A stretch of DNA of 64,000 nucleotides from Mesobaculum littorinae (GTDB lineage Bacteria; Pseudomonadota; Alphaproteobacteria; Rhodobacterales; Rhodobacteraceae): positions 248,001 through 312,000 of the forward strand of contig NZ_RQXX01000003.1 of the NCBI RefSeq assembly GCF_004011175.1, written 5' to 3'. Position numbers and translations under genes: made by a program. Below the pieces are notes generated by a model that saw only the letters and a program-made list of their open reading frames with translations, had not been told where the DNA came from and ran no database searches. Below, in pieces: positions 33,840 to 44,772 of this stretch; positions within the stretch are counted from its first letter, which is position 1; every line of letters begins with the position of its first letter.

Positions 33840-36800
33840 TCAGTCGGCTGCGCCATAGCCGCCCGGGGTGGGCGTCACCAGCCGCACCGAATCGCCGGGG
33901 CCGACGCGGGTCTGGTCGGCGGCCTCCAGCACCTCGACCGCGCCGTCCTTGCGCAGCACCTCGGTCCGGCCGGTGCGCCCCGCCTCGCCCCCATCGAGCC
34001 CCTGCGGCGGGCGCCCCCGATGCGACGACAGGATCGACAGGTCCATGTCCTCCAGGAACCGGATGCGCCGGGTCGTCCCGTCGCCACCGCGCCAGCGCCC
34101 GTCCCCGCCCGACCCTTCGTCGATGCGGAATTCCTCCAGCACCACGGGATAGCGCTGCTCCAGGATCTCGGGGTCGGTGAGGCGCGAGTTCGTCATGTGC
34201 ACGTGCACACCCGCCGTCCCGTCGAAGCCTCGCCCGTCGTTCATCACCCCCGCCGGGCTGCCCGAACAGATGGTTTCGTAGTACTGGTAGGTCGCGTTAC
34301 CGAAGGTGAGGTTGTTCATCGTGCCTTCGGAATTCGCCATCGCGCCCAGCGCCGAGAACAGCGCGTTCGTGACGTGCTGGCTGGTTTCGACATTGCCCGC
34401 GACCACCGCAGACGGGTAGCGCGGCGACAGCATCGACCCCTCTGGGATGACGATGCGCACCGGGCGCAGGCAGCCCGCGTTCATCGGGATCGGCGACTCG
34501 ACCATCACCCGGAAGACGTAGAGCACCGCCGCCCGCGTCACCGGCTCGGGCGCGTTGAAGTTGTTGGCCTCGGCCGGGCTGGTGCCGGTGAAGTCCACCA
34601 CCGCTTCGCCCTTCTCGCGATCCACGCTCACCTTCACCCGGATCGTCTGGCCCGTGTCGGTGGTGTAGTCGCAGCTGCCCTCGGTCATCCGACCGATCAC
34701 GCGCGCGACCTCGGCCGCGGCATTGTCCTGCACATGGCCCATGTAGGCCTCGACCACCTCTAGCCCGAACAGCTCGATCATCCGGCGCAGCTCGGCCACG
34801 CCGCGGGCGTTGGCGGCGACCTGCGCCTTAAGGTCGGCGACGTTCTGGTCGGGGTTGCGGCAGGGCCACTGGTGATCGGTCAGCACCTCGCGCAGCGCCG
34901 CCTCGCGGAAGCGGCCCGCCTCGACCAGGCGGAAGTTGTCGATCAGCACGCCCTCCTCGTCGACCTTGGTGGCACGCGGGGTCATCGACCCCGGGGCGAT
35001 GCCGCCCACGTCGGCGTGGTGCCCGCGCGAGGCGGCCCAGAACAGGATCCGGTCGCCCGCCTCGTCGAAGACCGGCGTGACCACGGTGATGTCGGGCAGG
35101 TGCGTGCCACCGTTATAGGGCGCGTTCAGCGCGAAGACGTCGCCGGGACGCACCGCGCCTTCGTTGTTGCGGATCACCGCCTCGACCGACCGGTCCATGC
35201 TGCCCAGGTGCACCGGCATGTGCGGTGCGTTGGCCACCAGTGCCCCGTCGCGGTCAAACACCGCGCAGGAGAAATCGAGCCGTTCCTTGATGTTGACCGA
35301 CCGCGCGGTCTTTTGCAGCGCGACGCCCATCTGCTCGGCAATGTTCATGAAGAGGTTGTTGAAGACCTCCAGCAGGATCGGGTCGGCCTCGGTCCCGGCG
35401 GCGCCGGTGCGGGCGGCGGCCTCGGTCCGGGACATGGCGATGTGGTCATGCGCCGTCGCCTCGGCCCGCCAGCCGGGTTCGACGACAACGGTCTGGTTGT
35501 CCTCGATCACCAGCGCGGGGCCCTGCACCCAGGCGCCGGGGGTCAGCGCCGCGCGCCGGATCACCGCGGCCTCGTGCCAGGCGCCGCCGGAATAGACGGG
35601 CACGCGGGCCTCGGCCTCTGCCTCGATCTCGGAATAGGCCTGTTCCGGCTCGGGGTCGGCGGCGGGATCGGCGGCGGCACCCTCGATCTCGGCCGATTCG
35701 ATGATCAGCGCCGAATCGGGATCGCGGAAGCCGAACTCGGCCTCGTGCGCGACCTCGAAGGCTTCGCGCGCGGCGGCCGCGTCGCCGTCCCAGGCGACGG
35801 GCAGGGCCGTGTCGGTGCCCGAATAGCGCAGGTGCAGACGCCGCGTCAGGCCGATCTGATCGGGCGTCACGCCCTGCTCGGCCAGGGCCGAACCGACCTC
35901 GACCGACAACCGGTCGAAGGCGGCCGTGACAGGGTCGAGCGCGCCCTTCTCAAGCGCGATCTCAAGCCCCTGCTGGCGGGTCTCGGTCATCAGCGCCAGG
36001 CCGATGCCATAGGCAGACAGGAGACCCGAAAGCGGGTGGATCAACACCCGGCTCATCCCCAACGCATCGGCCACGAGGCAGGCATGCTGCCCGCCCGCGC
36101 CACCGAAGGCGTTGAGGAGATAGCGCGTCACGTCGTGGCCGCGCTGCACGCTGATCTTCTTGATCGCGTTGGCCATGTTCTCGACCGCGATGGTCAGGAA
36201 ACCCTCGGCCACCGCCTCGGGCGACTTGCCCTCGGCCCCGGCGATCTGCGCGAACTTCGCCGCCACCGTATCGCGGTCCAGCGGCTGGTCCTGATCGGGC
36301 CCGAAGATCGCCGGGAAGTAGGCGGGGTTGAGCTTGCCCAGCATGATGTTGGCGTCGGTCACGGTCAGCGGCCCGCCGTTGCCGTAACCCGCGGGTCCCG
36401 GATGCGCACCAGCGCTGTCGGGACCGACACGGAAGCGGCCCGGATCGGCGTGCAGGACCGACCCGCCGCCCGCGGCCACGGTATGGACCCGCAGCATCGG
36501 CGTGCGCATCCGCACGCCCGCGACCTGCGTTTCGAACGCGCGTTCGAAGGCGCCGTCGAAATGCGCCACATCGGTCGAGGTGCCGCCCATGTCGAAGCCG
36601 ATGACCCGGTCCGACCCCGCGATCTGCCCGGTGCGCGCCATGCCGACGACCCCGCCCGCGGGGCCGGACAGGATCGCGTCGCGACCCTTGAACCGGTCCG
36701 CGGCGGTCAGCCCGCCCGAGGACATCATGAAAAGAAGCGTCGGCCCCTCGTCGCCCGGCGGCGTCGCGCCCAGCGCGCCCGCGACCTTGTCGACGTAGCG

Positions 36801-37460
36801 CGACAGGATTGGCGTCAGGTAGGCGTCGACCACGGTCGTATCGCCCCGGCCCACCAGCTTGATCAGAGGCGACACGTCGTGACTGGCAGAGATCTGGCCA
36901 AAGCCCGCGTCGCGCGCCGCCTGCGCCAGCGCCGCTTCGTGCGCGGGCGCGGTCCAGGCGTGCATCAGCACGATGGCCACGGCGTCGATGCCGTCGGCCC
37001 TGGCGTCCTGCAGCGCCGACCGCGCGGCATCGAGGTCGAGCTCGCGCTCGACCGTGCCATCGGCGCGGACGCGCTCATCGACCTCGACCACCCGATCATA
37101 CAGCATCTCGGGCAGCAGGATCTCTTTCGCGAAGATGTCGGGCCGGTCCTGGTAGGCCAGCCGCAGCGCATCGCGAAAGCCCTTGGTGATCAGCAGCAGC
37201 GTGCGGTCGCCCTTGCGCTCCAGCAGCGCGTTGGTGGCGACGGTCGTGCCCATCCGCACGGTGCCGATACGGTCGGGGTCGATGCTGTCCGCCCCCAGGT
37301 GCCGCCGAATGCCCTCGATCGCGGCATCGTCATAGACCCCCGGGTTCTCGGACAGAAGCTTCAACGCCGAAATCGTCCCCTCGGGCGCACGACCGATGAC
37401 ATCGGTAAAGGTGCCCCCGCGGTCGATCCAGAAATCCCACTGCTTTTCCGTCCCCATCAC
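33840..37460 (-). CDS. ATP-dependent 5-oxoprolinase (hydantoinase A/B fusion)
   Basis: The 1206-residue enzyme joins a hydantoinase A/oxoprolinase part ([82 protein letters not shown]) to a hydantoinase B part ([72 protein letters not shown]). This full-length fusion is the form of eukaryotic-type 5-oxoprolinase that hydrolyses 5-oxoproline to glutamate with ATP. A TRAP transporter is encoded divergently, pointing to an imported substrate. Related fusions may act on other cyclic amides. Confidence 0.88.
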   Translation of the reverse strand: MMGTEKQWDFWIDRGGTFTDVIGRAPEGTISALKLLSENPGVYDDAAIEGIRRHLGADSIDPDRIGTVRMGTTVATNALLERKGDRTLLLITKGFRDALRLAYQDRPDIFAKEILLPEMLYDRVVEVDERVRADGTVERELDLDAARSALQDARADGIDAVAIVLMHAWTAPAHEAALAQAARDAGFGQISASHDVSPLIKLVGRGDTTVVDAYLTPILSRYVDKVAGALGATPPGDEGPTLLFMMSSGGLTAADRFKGRDAILSGPAGGVVGMARTGQIAGSDRVIGFDMGGTSTDVAHFDGAFERAFETQVAGVRMRTPMLRVHTVAAGGGSVLHADPGRFRVGPDSAGAHPGPAGYGNGGPLTVTDANIMLGKLNPAYFPAIFGPDQDQPLDRDTVAAKFAQIAGAEGKSPEAVAEGFLTIAVENMANAIKKISVQRGHDVTRYLLNAFGGAGGQHACLVADALGMSRVLIHPLSGLLSAYGIGLALMTETRQQGLEIALEKGALDPVTAAFDRLSVEVGSALAEQGVTPDQIGLTRRLHLRYSGTDTALPVAWDGDAAAAREAFEVAHEAEFGFRDPDSALIIESAEIEGAAADPAADPEPEQAYSEIEAEAEARVPVYSGGAWHEAAVIRRAALTPGAWVQGPALVIEDNQTVVVEPGWRAEATAHDHIAMSRTEAAARTGAAGTEADPILLEVFNNLFMNIAEQMGVALQKTARSVNIKERLDFSCAVFDRDGALVANAPHMPVHLGSMDRSVEAVIRNNEGAVRPGDVFALNAPYNGGTHLPDITVVTPVFDEAGDRILFWAASRGHHADVGGIAPGSMTPRATKVDEEGVLIDNFRLVEAGRFREAALREVLTDHQWPCRNPDQNVADLKAQVAANARGVAELRRMIELFGLEVVEAYMGHVQDNAAAEVARVIGRMTEGSCDYTTDTGQTIRVKVSVDREKGEAVVDFTGTSPAEANNFNAPEPVTRAAVLYVFRVMVESPIPMNAGCLRPVRIVIPEGSMLSPRYPSAVVAGNVETSQHVTNALFSALGAMANSEGTMNNLTFGNATYQYYETICSGSPAGVMNDGRGFDGTAGVHVHMTNSRLTDPEILEQRYPVVLEEFRIDEGSGGDGRWRGGDGTTRRIRFLEDMDLSILSSHRGRPPQGLDGGEAGRTGRTEVLRKDGAVEVLEAADQTRVGPGDSVRLVTPTPGGYGAAD

Positions 37461-37488
37461 GTTGGCTCCTTACCCTGTCTCACATTTT

Positions 37489-37516
37489 GTTGACAAATTG
37501 CCGACGTATCGTCAAC
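37489..37516. promoter_or_regulatory. Inverted repeat in the divergent oxoprolinase/dctP promoter region
   Basis: GTTGAC (37489-37494) and GTCAAC (37511-37516) form an inverted repeat with a 16-base spacer in the 126-base divergent region. TTGACA within it may also serve as a -35 element. It is a candidate operator for the MarR-type regulator encoded at the end of the transporter operon. Confidence 0.4.
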
Positions 37517-37586
37517 CTTCCTCTCACGAGGGCGCAAGGTGGCCGCCCTTCGACCCACATGCCGCCAGATAACAGGGAGTCCGCAG

Positions 37587-38555
37587 ATGACCGCTTACAC
37601 CACCACCCTCGCCGCGGCGCTGGCCGCGCTGGCCGTTCCCGCGGCGGCCGAAACCTGGGACATGCCCACGCCCTACGGCGATAGCGTGTTTCACACCCGG
37701 AACATCATGGAATTCGCCGATGACGTGGCCGAGTCCACGGATGGTGAACTTGAGATCACCGTGCATTCGGCGGGCTCGCTTTTCGCGCACCCCGAAATCA
37801 AGGACAGCGTGCGCCGCGGCCTTGCCCCCATCGGCGAAACGCTGATGTCGCGGCTGGCCAACGAGGATCCGATCTTCGAGGTCGACGCGATCCCGTTCCT
37901 CGCCGCCAGCTACGAGGATGCCGACAAGCTGTGGCAGGCCTCGCGTCCCGTGGTCGAAGAAAAGCTTGCCGAACAGGGCCTGACGCTGCTCTTCGCCGTG
38001 CCGTGGCCGGGGCAGAGCCTGTTCACGCAGGAGCCGGTCGAAAGCGCCGCCGACCTCGAAGGTGCTGCCTTCCGTGCCTATAATGCCGCGACCGAGACGC
38101 TTGCCAGCCTGATGGGCGCGGTGCCGACGCAGATCGAAACCGGCGACATTCCCACGGCCTTTGCCACCGGTCGCGTCGACGCGATGATCACCTCGCCCTC
38201 CACCGGGGTGTCGAGCCAAGCGTGGGACTTTACCAGCTACTACACCGACACCCAGGCATGGCTGCCCAAGAACATGGTGATCGTGAACACCCGAGCCTTC
38301 GACGCGCTGCCCGAAGAGGTGCAGAGCGCGGTGATGGAGGCGGCCCGGGCCGCCGAAACCCGCGGCTGGGAGATGTCGGAGGCCGAGACCGAGGCGGGCG
38401 TCGCCCAGCTTGAGGAAAACGGCATGACCGTGACCCAGCCCTCCGAGACGCTGTCTCAGGAGATGTCGGAAATCGGCGAACAGATGACCGCAGATTGGCT
38501 CGAAGCCGCGGGTGACGAGGGCCAGCAGGTGATCGACGCCTACCGGGCCGAGTAG
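37587..38555 (+). CDS. dctP: TRAP transporter solute-binding protein (DctP), second system
   Basis: The 322-residue protein has a signal peptide (MTAYTTTLAAALAALAVPAAA) and DctP-fold features: ELEITVHSAGSLFAHPEIKDSV, ADLEGAAFRAYNAATETLASLMGAVPTQIETGDIPTAFATGRVDAMITS. The usual binding Arg appears in AFRAYN. Divergent from 5-oxoprolinase, so 5-oxoproline or a similar acid is the inferred ligand. The ATG at 37587 follows AGGGAG. Confidence 0.9.
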   Translation: MTAYTTTLAAALAALAVPAAAETWDMPTPYGDSVFHTRNIMEFADDVAESTDGELEITVHSAGSLFAHPEIKDSVRRGLAPIGETLMSRLANEDPIFEVDAIPFLAASYEDADKLWQASRPVVEEKLAEQGLTLLFAVPWPGQSLFTQEPVESAADLEGAAFRAYNAATETLASLMGAVPTQIETGDIPTAFATGRVDAMITSPSTGVSSQAWDFTSYYTDTQAWLPKNMVIVNTRAFDALPEEVQSAVMEAARAAETRGWEMSEAETEAGVAQLEENGMTVTQPSETLSQEMSEIGEQMTADWLEAAGDEGQQVIDAYRAE

Positions 38556-38970
38556 GCGCCGGCGGACGCGGCTCGCCCCGGTGCGCGCCCGGTGCGCGCC
38601 CGGCCACGGTCGGAGAGCGTGCCGGGCGCGCCTGTCGTGGCGCCGTGTGGCGCCGGGGTGGTCGCATGTCGGCCCGTGACGTGCGGGCCCGACAGGACAC
38701 CATGCCGCATCCCCGCGCGACGCCGAAAGGCACACGGGGCGGCAGATCCCTCGCGCTCCCACCCCGGCGGCGGCAGGTCCGCGCCCGGTATCCGGCGCCC
38801 GCGCGCTTTGGGTGAGACTGCCCGGCGCGGGCAGTTGCCCGGGCCGCGGTCACCGCGGGGGTGAGGCGCACAGGCCTGCCGGAGGCGCTGCCCGCCCCGC
38901 AATTCCCGTCTCGCAGCGATCCCCGCCGGGGTCGCCGTTTCTGACCCTTGTTCTTGCCGGAGGCTGACCC
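38556..38970. other. 415-base intergenic stretch between dctP and dctQ, with a hairpin
   Basis: No credible gene is seen. A direct duplication of GGTGCGCGCCC occurs near 38579-38601. A perfect ten-base inverted repeat, GCGCGCCCGG (38594-38603) with CCGGGCGCGC (38622-38631), lies about 40 bases after the dctP stop. This hairpin probably reduces read-through, keeping receptor mRNA in excess over the permease mRNA. Confidence 0.55.
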
Positions 38971-39519
38971 ATGCGACACGCCCTCGACCGTCTCTATGCC
39001 GGGGCGCTTGCGCTTGCGGCGTTCCTCTTCGCCGCGATCGGGGTGCTGGTCCTGATCCAGATCCTCGGTCGGCTGATCGACCGTATTGCCGGGGCCATCG
39101 GCGCCGCGCCCCTGGGCTTTGCGATCCCGTCGCTGGCCGAAATCGGCGGTTTCCTCTTTCTATCGGCCGTGTTCCTGGGGCTTGCCGGCACGCTGGCCGT
39201 GGGCGGCCATGTCCGCGTCACGCTGATGACCCGGGCCCTGCCCGCCGGCACTGCCCGCGCGCTGTCGACGCTGGTCGCCGCCGCGGCCGCGGGGCTCGCC
39301 GCTTTCGCCGCCTGGACGAGCGGCGTTCAGATGGTGGACAGCTGGGCCTTCGGCGCGGTCAGCTACGGCACCGTGCAGGTGCCGCTGTGGCTGCCGCAGG
39401 GGGCGATGACGCTGGGCCTCGCGCTGCTGTGCCTTGCCCTTGTCGATGCCTGCGTCACGCTGGCACGCGGCGGCACCCCGGCCTTCGACCGGGCCGAAGC
39501 CGAAGCGGGGGGCCACTGA
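38971..39519 (+). CDS. dctQ: TRAP transporter small permease (DctQ), second system
   Basis: The 182-residue membrane protein has four predicted helices and the DctQ pattern FAIPSLAEIGGFLFLSAVFLGLAGTLAVGGHVRVTLM. GCCGGAGG precedes the ATG and the stop overlaps dctM (TGATG). Confidence 0.9.
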   Translation: MRHALDRLYAGALALAAFLFAAIGVLVLIQILGRLIDRIAGAIGAAPLGFAIPSLAEIGGFLFLSAVFLGLAGTLAVGGHVRVTLMTRALPAGTARALSTLVAAAAAGLAAFAAWTSGVQMVDSWAFGAVSYGTVQVPLWLPQGAMTLGLALLCLALVDACVTLARGGTPAFDRAEAEAGGH

Positions 39520-40823
39520 TGGAGCTTGCAACCCTCGCCCCGCTTTTGGTCGTCGTGCTGTTCGGCACGCTGGCCCTCGGGCTCTGGATCGGCTTTGCGC
39601 TGATCGTCGTGGGCATCGTCGCGATGCTGGCGGCCTCCTCCGCCCCGGTGGGCATGGTCTTTGCGACCAAGGTCTGGGGCGGGCTGAACGTCTGGGACCT
39701 GACCGCGCTGCCGATGTTCATCTGGATGGGCGAAATCCTCGTGCGGTCGCGCCTGTCGTCGGACATGTTCGCGGGCCTCGCCCCCTTCACCGCCCGCCTG
39801 CCGGGGCGCCTGCTGCACGTCAACGTGCTGGGCTGCGCGCTGTTCGCGGCCGTCTCGGGGTCGTCCGCCGCCACCACCGCCACCATCGGCCGTATGTCGG
39901 TGCCCGAGCTGACCGCGCGGGGCTACGACCCGCGCGTCGTCGTGGGCTCGCTCGCCGGGTCGGGGACCTTCGGCTTCCTGATCCCGCCATCGCTGATCCT
40001 GATCGTCTACGGCGCCGCGACCGAGCAATCCATCGCCCGCCTGTTCTTGGCCGGACTGGTGCCGGGGCTGCTGCTGGCCGGGCTTTTCTCGGGCTACCTG
40101 ATGCTGTGGTCGCTGACCCACCGCGACCGGATGCCCGCCGACGAGGCACCGCAGGACCGCCGCGAGGCGCTGGGCGCGCTTCTGCGCCTGCTGCCCGTAG
40201 TCGGCCTGATCGTCGTGGTGATCGGCTCGATCTACGCCGGCCTCGCCTCGCCGACCGAGGCCGCGGTGATCGGTGTCGCGGGGGCGCTGATCCTCGCCGC
40301 CGCCACCGGCGCGATGAGCTGGCGCGGCTTCTACGAGGCGCTGCAATCGGCCACGGTCACGACCTGCATGATCGCCTTCATCCTTGCCGGCGCGGCGTTC
40401 CTGACGGTCGCCATGGGCTATACCGGCATCCCGCGCGGCCTTGCCGCCTGGATCGGCGAGATGGGGTTGTCGCCCTACGCGCTGCTGGCCGCGCTCACCG
40501 TGTTCTTCATCGTGATGGGCATGTTCCTCGACGGTATCTCGATCGTGGTGCTGACCGTGTCGATCATCCTGCCAATGGTGACGGCCGCGGGAATCGATCC
40601 GATCTGGTTCGGCATCTTCCTCGTCCTCGTGGTGGAAATGAGCCAGATCACCCCGCCCGTCGGCTTCAACCTCTTCGTGCTGCAGAAGATCACGGGCGAG
40701 GACATCCTGACCATCGCCCGCCATGCCGCGCCCTTCTTCGGGCTTCTGGTGCTGGCGGTGGCGATCCTGTCGCTGTTCCCGGGCCTTGCGCTCTGGCTGC
40801 CGGGCACCATGCTAAGCCGATGA
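39519..40823 (+). CDS. dctM: TRAP transporter large permease (DctM), second system
   Basis: The 434-residue permease shows FAAVSGSSAATTATIGRMSVPEL, GSGTFGFLIPPSLILIVYGAATEQSIARLFLAG, ASPTEAAVIGV and EMSQITPPVGFNLFVLQ, all standard for DctM. It starts inside the dctQ stop and its own stop overlaps the following regulator, so dctQ, dctM and the regulator are coupled. Confidence 0.93.
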   Translation: MELATLAPLLVVVLFGTLALGLWIGFALIVVGIVAMLAASSAPVGMVFATKVWGGLNVWDLTALPMFIWMGEILVRSRLSSDMFAGLAPFTARLPGRLLHVNVLGCALFAAVSGSSAATTATIGRMSVPELTARGYDPRVVVGSLAGSGTFGFLIPPSLILIVYGAATEQSIARLFLAGLVPGLLLAGLFSGYLMLWSLTHRDRMPADEAPQDRREALGALLRLLPVVGLIVVVIGSIYAGLASPTEAAVIGVAGALILAAATGAMSWRGFYEALQSATVTTCMIAFILAGAAFLTVAMGYTGIPRGLAAWIGEMGLSPYALLAALTVFFIVMGMFLDGISIVVLTVSIILPMVTAAGIDPIWFGIFLVLVVEMSQITPPVGFNLFVLQKITGEDILTIARHAAPFFGLLVLAVAILSLFPGLALWLPGTMLSR

Positions 40824-41374
40824 CACGCGATACCACACCCCCCGTCACCGCCCCCCCCGTTACCGCACCCCCTGTCGGGCCCGTCGTCAGCTCGGCCCAC
40901 CTCGCCGCGTCGGACCTGCCCGAACTGTCGGAGATGGAGTTCGCCCTGACCATGGCCAACCACGCCTTCCAGCGCTGGATGGGGCGGTGCATGGCCGCGG
41001 CAGGGGCACCGGGCATGGCGCCGCTCGAAATCCTGATCCTGCATCTCGTGCATCACCGCGAGCGGCCGAAGACGCTGGCTGACATCTGTCTCGTCCTCAA
41101 TGTCGAGGACACGCACCTTGTGAACTACGCGCTGCGCAAGCTGGACGAACGCGGGCTGGTTGCCATCGGCCGGAAGGGCAAGGAAAAGACCGTCGCGATC
41201 TCGCCCGAGGGAGCGGCGCTGTGCGCCCGGTACGGCGAGGTGCGCGAGGCGCTTCTGGTGCGCGGGGTCAAGGCGGTGGGCATCGACCCGGCCGAGATCT
41301 CGCGCCTCGCGGCGCTCTTGCGGGCCCTGTCGGGCAGCTACGATCAGGCCGCGCGCGCCGCCGCAGCACTCTGA
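40820..41374 (+). CDS. Winged-helix transcriptional regulator, MarR type
   Basis: The 184-residue protein has a Pro/Thr-rich leader (residues 1-20) followed by a winged helix: MAPLEILILHLVHHRERPKTLADICLVLNVEDTHLVNYALRKLDERGLVAIGRKGKEKTVAISPEGAAL. Coupled by ATGA to dctM, it is the obvious candidate to control the 5-oxoproline transport/hydrolysis genes. The effector is unknown. Confidence 0.8.
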   Translation: MTRDTTPPVTAPPVTAPPVGPVVSSAHLAASDLPELSEMEFALTMANHAFQRWMGRCMAAAGAPGMAPLEILILHLVHHRERPKTLADICLVLNVEDTHLVNYALRKLDERGLVAIGRKGKEKTVAISPEGAALCARYGEVREALLVRGVKAVGIDPAEISRLAALLRALSGSYDQAARAAAAL

Positions 41375-41621
41375 CCATGGCGCGATCCGTGTCCGTCACG
41401 CCCTGACCCCATGACGGAGGGCGGACGGGAGGGGGCCCGAGCGCCGCGCCGCCCGCGCGATCACGATTGCGCACGGGCGGGCGACATCGCGGGCCCGGGC
41501 CCCTAGACTGGCAAGGCCAGACACGCCCGCCAAGACCCGAAACCCCCGGCGCTCCGCCCGCCAAGCCCGCCCGCCAGAGCCGCCCTTCATCCACTCCGGA
41601 CCGCACCAAGGACCCTGTCGC

Positions 41622-42860
41622 ATGCTTCGCACCCTTCTTCTGCTCGCAACCCTGGTCACCCTGCCGCTGTCCGCCGCCGCGCAGGACCGCGCCGCGGTCG
41701 AGCGGCAATTCCGCGGATGGCTGGTGCAGACGGTCTGGCCCCGCGCGCAGGCCGAAGGCGTTTCGCGCGCCACCTTCGATGCGGCCTTCGACGGTGTGCG
41801 GCTGAACTGGGACCTGCCCGATCTGGTGGCCCCCGGCACGACGCCCGAAACGCCGCGCCGTCAGACGCAGGCCGAATTCGGGGCGCCGGGCAAGTATTTC
41901 AACCGCAACTCGGTCGACGGGGCGACCGCGGTCGGGCGGCAGATGGCCGCCCGCCATGCCGGTGCCCTTGCCGCGACCGAGCGGGCCACCGGCGTGCCGG
42001 GGCGCATCATCCTGGCGATCTGGGGCCGTGAAAGCGGGTATGGCCGCGTGGCGATCCCGCATGACGCGTTCGAGGTGCTGGGCACCAAGGGCTTCATGAG
42101 CACCCGCGCGCCCTACTTCACCGACGAACTGATCGCCGCGCTGAAGATCGCCGAGGCCGGTCACGTTCCGCCCCGGGCGATGAAGTCCAGCTGGGCGGGT
42201 GCGCTGGGACAGCCGCAGTTCATGCCTTCGAACTTCCTCGCCTTCGCCGCCGACGGCAGCGGCGACGGGCGCGCCGACATCTGGCGGTCCGAGGCCGACA
42301 CCATCGCGTCGATCGGCAGCTACCTGGCCCGCCACGGCTGGCAGGCGGGCCGCGACTGGGGGTTCGAGGTGGTCGTGCCGCCCTCGGTCTCCTGCACGCT
42401 GGAGGGGCCGGACCAGGGCCGCCCCATCGCCACGTGGGAGGAGATGGGCATCGCCCGCGTGTCGGGCAAAGCCTTTCCCGCCGCCGAACGTGCGGGCGAG
42501 GGCTACCTGCTGATGCCCGCAGGCCGGCACGGCCCCGCCTTCGTCGTCACACCGAACTTCTACGTGCTGAAGGACTATAACATGAGCGATCTCTACGCGC
42601 TCTTCGTCGGGCATGTAGGTGACCGCATTGCCTATGGCATGGGCGATTTCGAAGGCGACTGGGGCCGTGTCGGCGGGCTTTACCGCTCGGACGTCGCGGC
42701 GATGCAGCGGGCGTTGCAGGCGCAGGGGCACGACGTGGGCGGCGCCGACGGACTGGCCGGCTACAAGACCCGCCGCTCGATCGGTCGCTGGCAGGAAGCG
42801 ACGGGGCAGACCGCCACCTGCTTTCCCGAAGCGGGCATGAAGGCCGCGCTGGCCCACTGA
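41622..42860 (+). CDS. Lytic murein transglycosylase (MltB family)
   Basis: This 412-residue periplasmic enzyme cleaves the MurNAc-GlcNAc bond of peptidoglycan. It has a signal peptide ([20 protein letters not shown]), the SLT_2 catalytic Glu137 in [45 protein letters not shown], and a C-terminal peptidoglycan-binding helix bundle ([34 protein letters not shown]). The lipobox of E. coli MltB is absent, so it is probably soluble. Confidence 0.92.
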   Translation: MLRTLLLLATLVTLPLSAAAQDRAAVERQFRGWLVQTVWPRAQAEGVSRATFDAAFDGVRLNWDLPDLVAPGTTPETPRRQTQAEFGAPGKYFNRNSVDGATAVGRQMAARHAGALAATERATGVPGRIILAIWGRESGYGRVAIPHDAFEVLGTKGFMSTRAPYFTDELIAALKIAEAGHVPPRAMKSSWAGALGQPQFMPSNFLAFAADGSGDGRADIWRSEADTIASIGSYLARHGWQAGRDWGFEVVVPPSVSCTLEGPDQGRPIATWEEMGIARVSGKAFPAAERAGEGYLLMPAGRHGPAFVVTPNFYVLKDYNMSDLYALFVGHVGDRIAYGMGDFEGDWGRVGGLYRSDVAAMQRALQAQGHDVGGADGLAGYKTRRSIGRWQEATGQTATCFPEAGMKAALAH

Positions 42861-42976
42861 GCCCTGCCCACGCCCCCCTGACCGGGGGGGGGGCGCGCGC
42901 GGGCCAGGCATCACGGCCCAGGGCGGAGACGGGCGGCACCGCGCCGCTCCGCGATTGCATACGCGTTTCGCCTTCG

Positions 42977-42997
42977 ATATGTTACAGGATAACATTA
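42977..42997. promoter_or_regulatory. Zur box upstream of the CobW-family gene
   Basis: ATGTTA (42979-42984) and TAACAT (42990-42995) form an inverted repeat inside ATATGTTACAGGATAACATTA, close to the alphaproteobacterial Zur consensus (TGTTATANTATAACA). It lies about 15 bases before the CobW ATG. Similar sites precede znuA and zur. Confidence 0.75.
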
Positions 42998-43011
42998 CAT
43001 CAGGAGAGCGC

Positions 43012-44238
43012 ATGATGAGCCATCCCGCCACCGACCCGCGCCTGCCCGTCACCGTGCTTTCGGGCTTTCTGGGTGCCGGCAAGACGACCCTTCTGAACGA
43101 GGTGCTGAACAACCGCGAAGGCCGCCGCGTTGCCGTCATCGTCAACGACATGTCCGAGGTGAACATCGACGCGGACCTGGTTCGCGACGGCGGTGCCGAT
43201 CTCAGCCAGACCGAAGAGACGCTGGTCGAGATGACCAACGGCTGCATCTGCTGCACCCTGCGCGGCGACCTTCTGGCCGAGGTGCGGCGCCTGGCCGATG
43301 AGAAGCGCTTCGACTACCTGCTGATCGAATCGACCGGGATATCAGAGCCCCTGCCCGTGGCCGCGACGTTCGAGTTCCGCGACGAGGCGGGCGAAAGCCT
43401 TTCGGATATCGCGCGGCTCGATACCATGGTGACGGTCGTCGACACCGTGAACCTGCTGCAGGACTATGCCAGCCACGACTTCATCCGCGACCGCGGCGAA
43501 AGCCTCGGCGACGAGGATAACCGCACGCTGGTCGACCTGCTCGTCGACCAGATCGAATTCGCCGACGTCGTGGTGCTGAACAAGATCAGCGATGCCGGCC
43601 CGCAGCGGCTGGACGCGGCGCGCAAGATCGTCACCTCGCTGAACCCGGACGCGCAGATCATCGAAGCCGACCACGCCCGCGTGCCTCAGGACCGCATCCT
43701 GGGCACCGGGCTCTTCGACTTCGAGACGGCGCACGAACATCCGCTCTGGGCGAAAGAGCTGTACGGGTTCGCCGACCACATCCCCGAGACCGAGGAATAC
43801 GGCGTCTCGTCGTTCGTCTACCGCGCCCGCCGTCCCTTCGACCCGGCCGCCATCCACAAGGTGCTGACCGGGCCGCTGCAGGGCGTGATCCGGGCCAAGG
43901 GGCATTTCTGGGTCGCCACCCGTCCCGACTGGCTGGCCGAGTTTTCGCTGGCCGGGGCGCTCAGCACCGTGAAGCCGATGGGCCGCTGGTGGGCGACGGT
44001 GCCGAAATCCCGCTGGCCCGATCATCCCGCCGCCCGCGATTACCTGGCCCGCCACTGGGAAGAGCCCTTCGGCGACCGCCGGCAGGAGCTGGTGTTCATC
44101 GGGTTCGACATGGACAAGGTGGCGATCACCGCCGCCCTCGACGCGGCACTGATGCCCGGCGAGGGCTTCACCCCCGCGGCCTGGGCCGGCCTTCCCGATC
44201 CCTTCCCCGGCTGGCGCATGGCCGAGGCCGCGGAATGA
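43012..44238 (+). CDS. CobW/COG0523 GTPase, zinc metallochaperone (ZigA/YciC-like)
   Basis: The 408-residue protein has the G3E-type P-loop GFLGAGKTT at about residues 18-26, the metal-binding CICC at residues 78-81 ([12 protein letters not shown]), the Walker B-like ESTGISEP, the NKI guanine motif and the CobW C-terminal domain. COG0523 GTPases under Zur control deliver scarce zinc to priority enzymes. The Zur box just upstream supports zinc rather than cobalamin. I use the ATG at 43012, after AGGAGAG; the in-frame extension upstream covers the Zur box. Confidence 0.9.
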   Translation: MMSHPATDPRLPVTVLSGFLGAGKTTLLNEVLNNREGRRVAVIVNDMSEVNIDADLVRDGGADLSQTEETLVEMTNGCICCTLRGDLLAEVRRLADEKRFDYLLIESTGISEPLPVAATFEFRDEAGESLSDIARLDTMVTVVDTVNLLQDYASHDFIRDRGESLGDEDNRTLVDLLVDQIEFADVVVLNKISDAGPQRLDAARKIVTSLNPDAQIIEADHARVPQDRILGTGLFDFETAHEHPLWAKELYGFADHIPETEEYGVSSFVYRARRPFDPAAIHKVLTGPLQGVIRAKGHFWVATRPDWLAEFSLAGALSTVKPMGRWWATVPKSRWPDHPAARDYLARHWEEPFGDRRQELVFIGFDMDKVAITAALDAALMPGEGFTPAAWAGLPDPFPGWRMAEAAE

Positions 44239-44528
44239 ACCGGGCCAACAGCGGCAATACCAGCCTGCCGATGCGGCGGCGGCGCACCGCGCCCATGCAG
44301 GCCTACGACCGCCTGCCCAGACGTCTGCGGCTGTGGCTGAGCGAGGCGGCGCTGCCGTGGTCGCCGCGCTCGGCGCTGCGGGCCTGGCAGTCGGCGCTGC
44401 GGCAATGCGGCGGGTGCGAGGACAGCGCCTGCCGCCACCTGTCGCGGATCGAGGCGGCGCAGCTTTGCCGCGACGCCCGCGCCGTCTGGGCCCCCGGCCA
44501 CCCCGCGCAGGACCGCGCCGGCGCCTGA
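44235..44528 (+). CDS. Small Cys-rich protein coupled to the zinc metallochaperone (DUF6525-like)
   Basis: The 97-residue product begins [17 protein letters not shown] and contains [29 protein letters not shown] followed by [21 protein letters not shown]. It overlaps the CobW stop as ATGA, so is translated with it and shares the Zur box. Four cysteines plus a histidine in 22 residues could bind a metal. I recall small proteins annotated DUF6525 next to CobW in Rhodobacteraceae but cannot confirm. Possible roles are a metallochaperone client or adaptor; function unknown. Confidence 0.7.
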   Translation: MNRANSGNTSLPMRRRRTAPMQAYDRLPRRLRLWLSEAALPWSPRSALRAWQSALRQCGGCEDSACRHLSRIEAAQLCRDARAVWAPGHPAQDRAGA

Positions 44529-44674
44529 CAGGACCGCAAAGGCCCGTCGGTGCCCACCCGTCGGCCCCCGCGCTTCGGGGCCCGGAGCCCGGGGGCCCGG
44601 TCCTTGGGGCCGGCGCAGGCATAACGTTGACGCTGGCATAGGCATTGGTGCGATAGTGTCCCATCGGGACGAAG

Positions 44675-44712
44675 AATGCCCGGGGGTGTCGCGCACCTCC
44701 GGGCATTTGTTT
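44675..44712 (+). terminator. Intrinsic terminator after the CobW operon
   Basis: AATGCCCGG (44675-44683) pairs with CCGGGCATT (44699-44707) and is followed by TGTTT on the plus strand. It lies about 150 bases after the small Cys-rich protein. Confidence 0.6.
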
Positions 44713-44719
44713 CACGTGG

Positions 44720-44760
44720 CACGGGCACCCCGGGCGGATATCCTGCCCGGGGTGCCCGTG
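44720..44760. terminator. Perfect 16-base stem hairpin at the phoX 3' end
   Basis: CACGGGCACCCCGGGC pairs perfectly with GCCCGGGGTGCCCGTG around a nine-base loop. It starts 13 bases after the phoX stop on the minus strand. There is no U run; it probably works as a terminator/stabiliser for the converging transcripts. Confidence 0.65.
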
Positions 44761-44772
44761 TCCCGGGGCGGG

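Noticed and set aside
34872-37493. Long plus-strand open frame of about 870 codons opposite the 5-oxoprolinase gene
   Set aside because: Arg/His/Asp/Gly-rich antisense translation without any motif, opposite a full-length recognisable enzyme.
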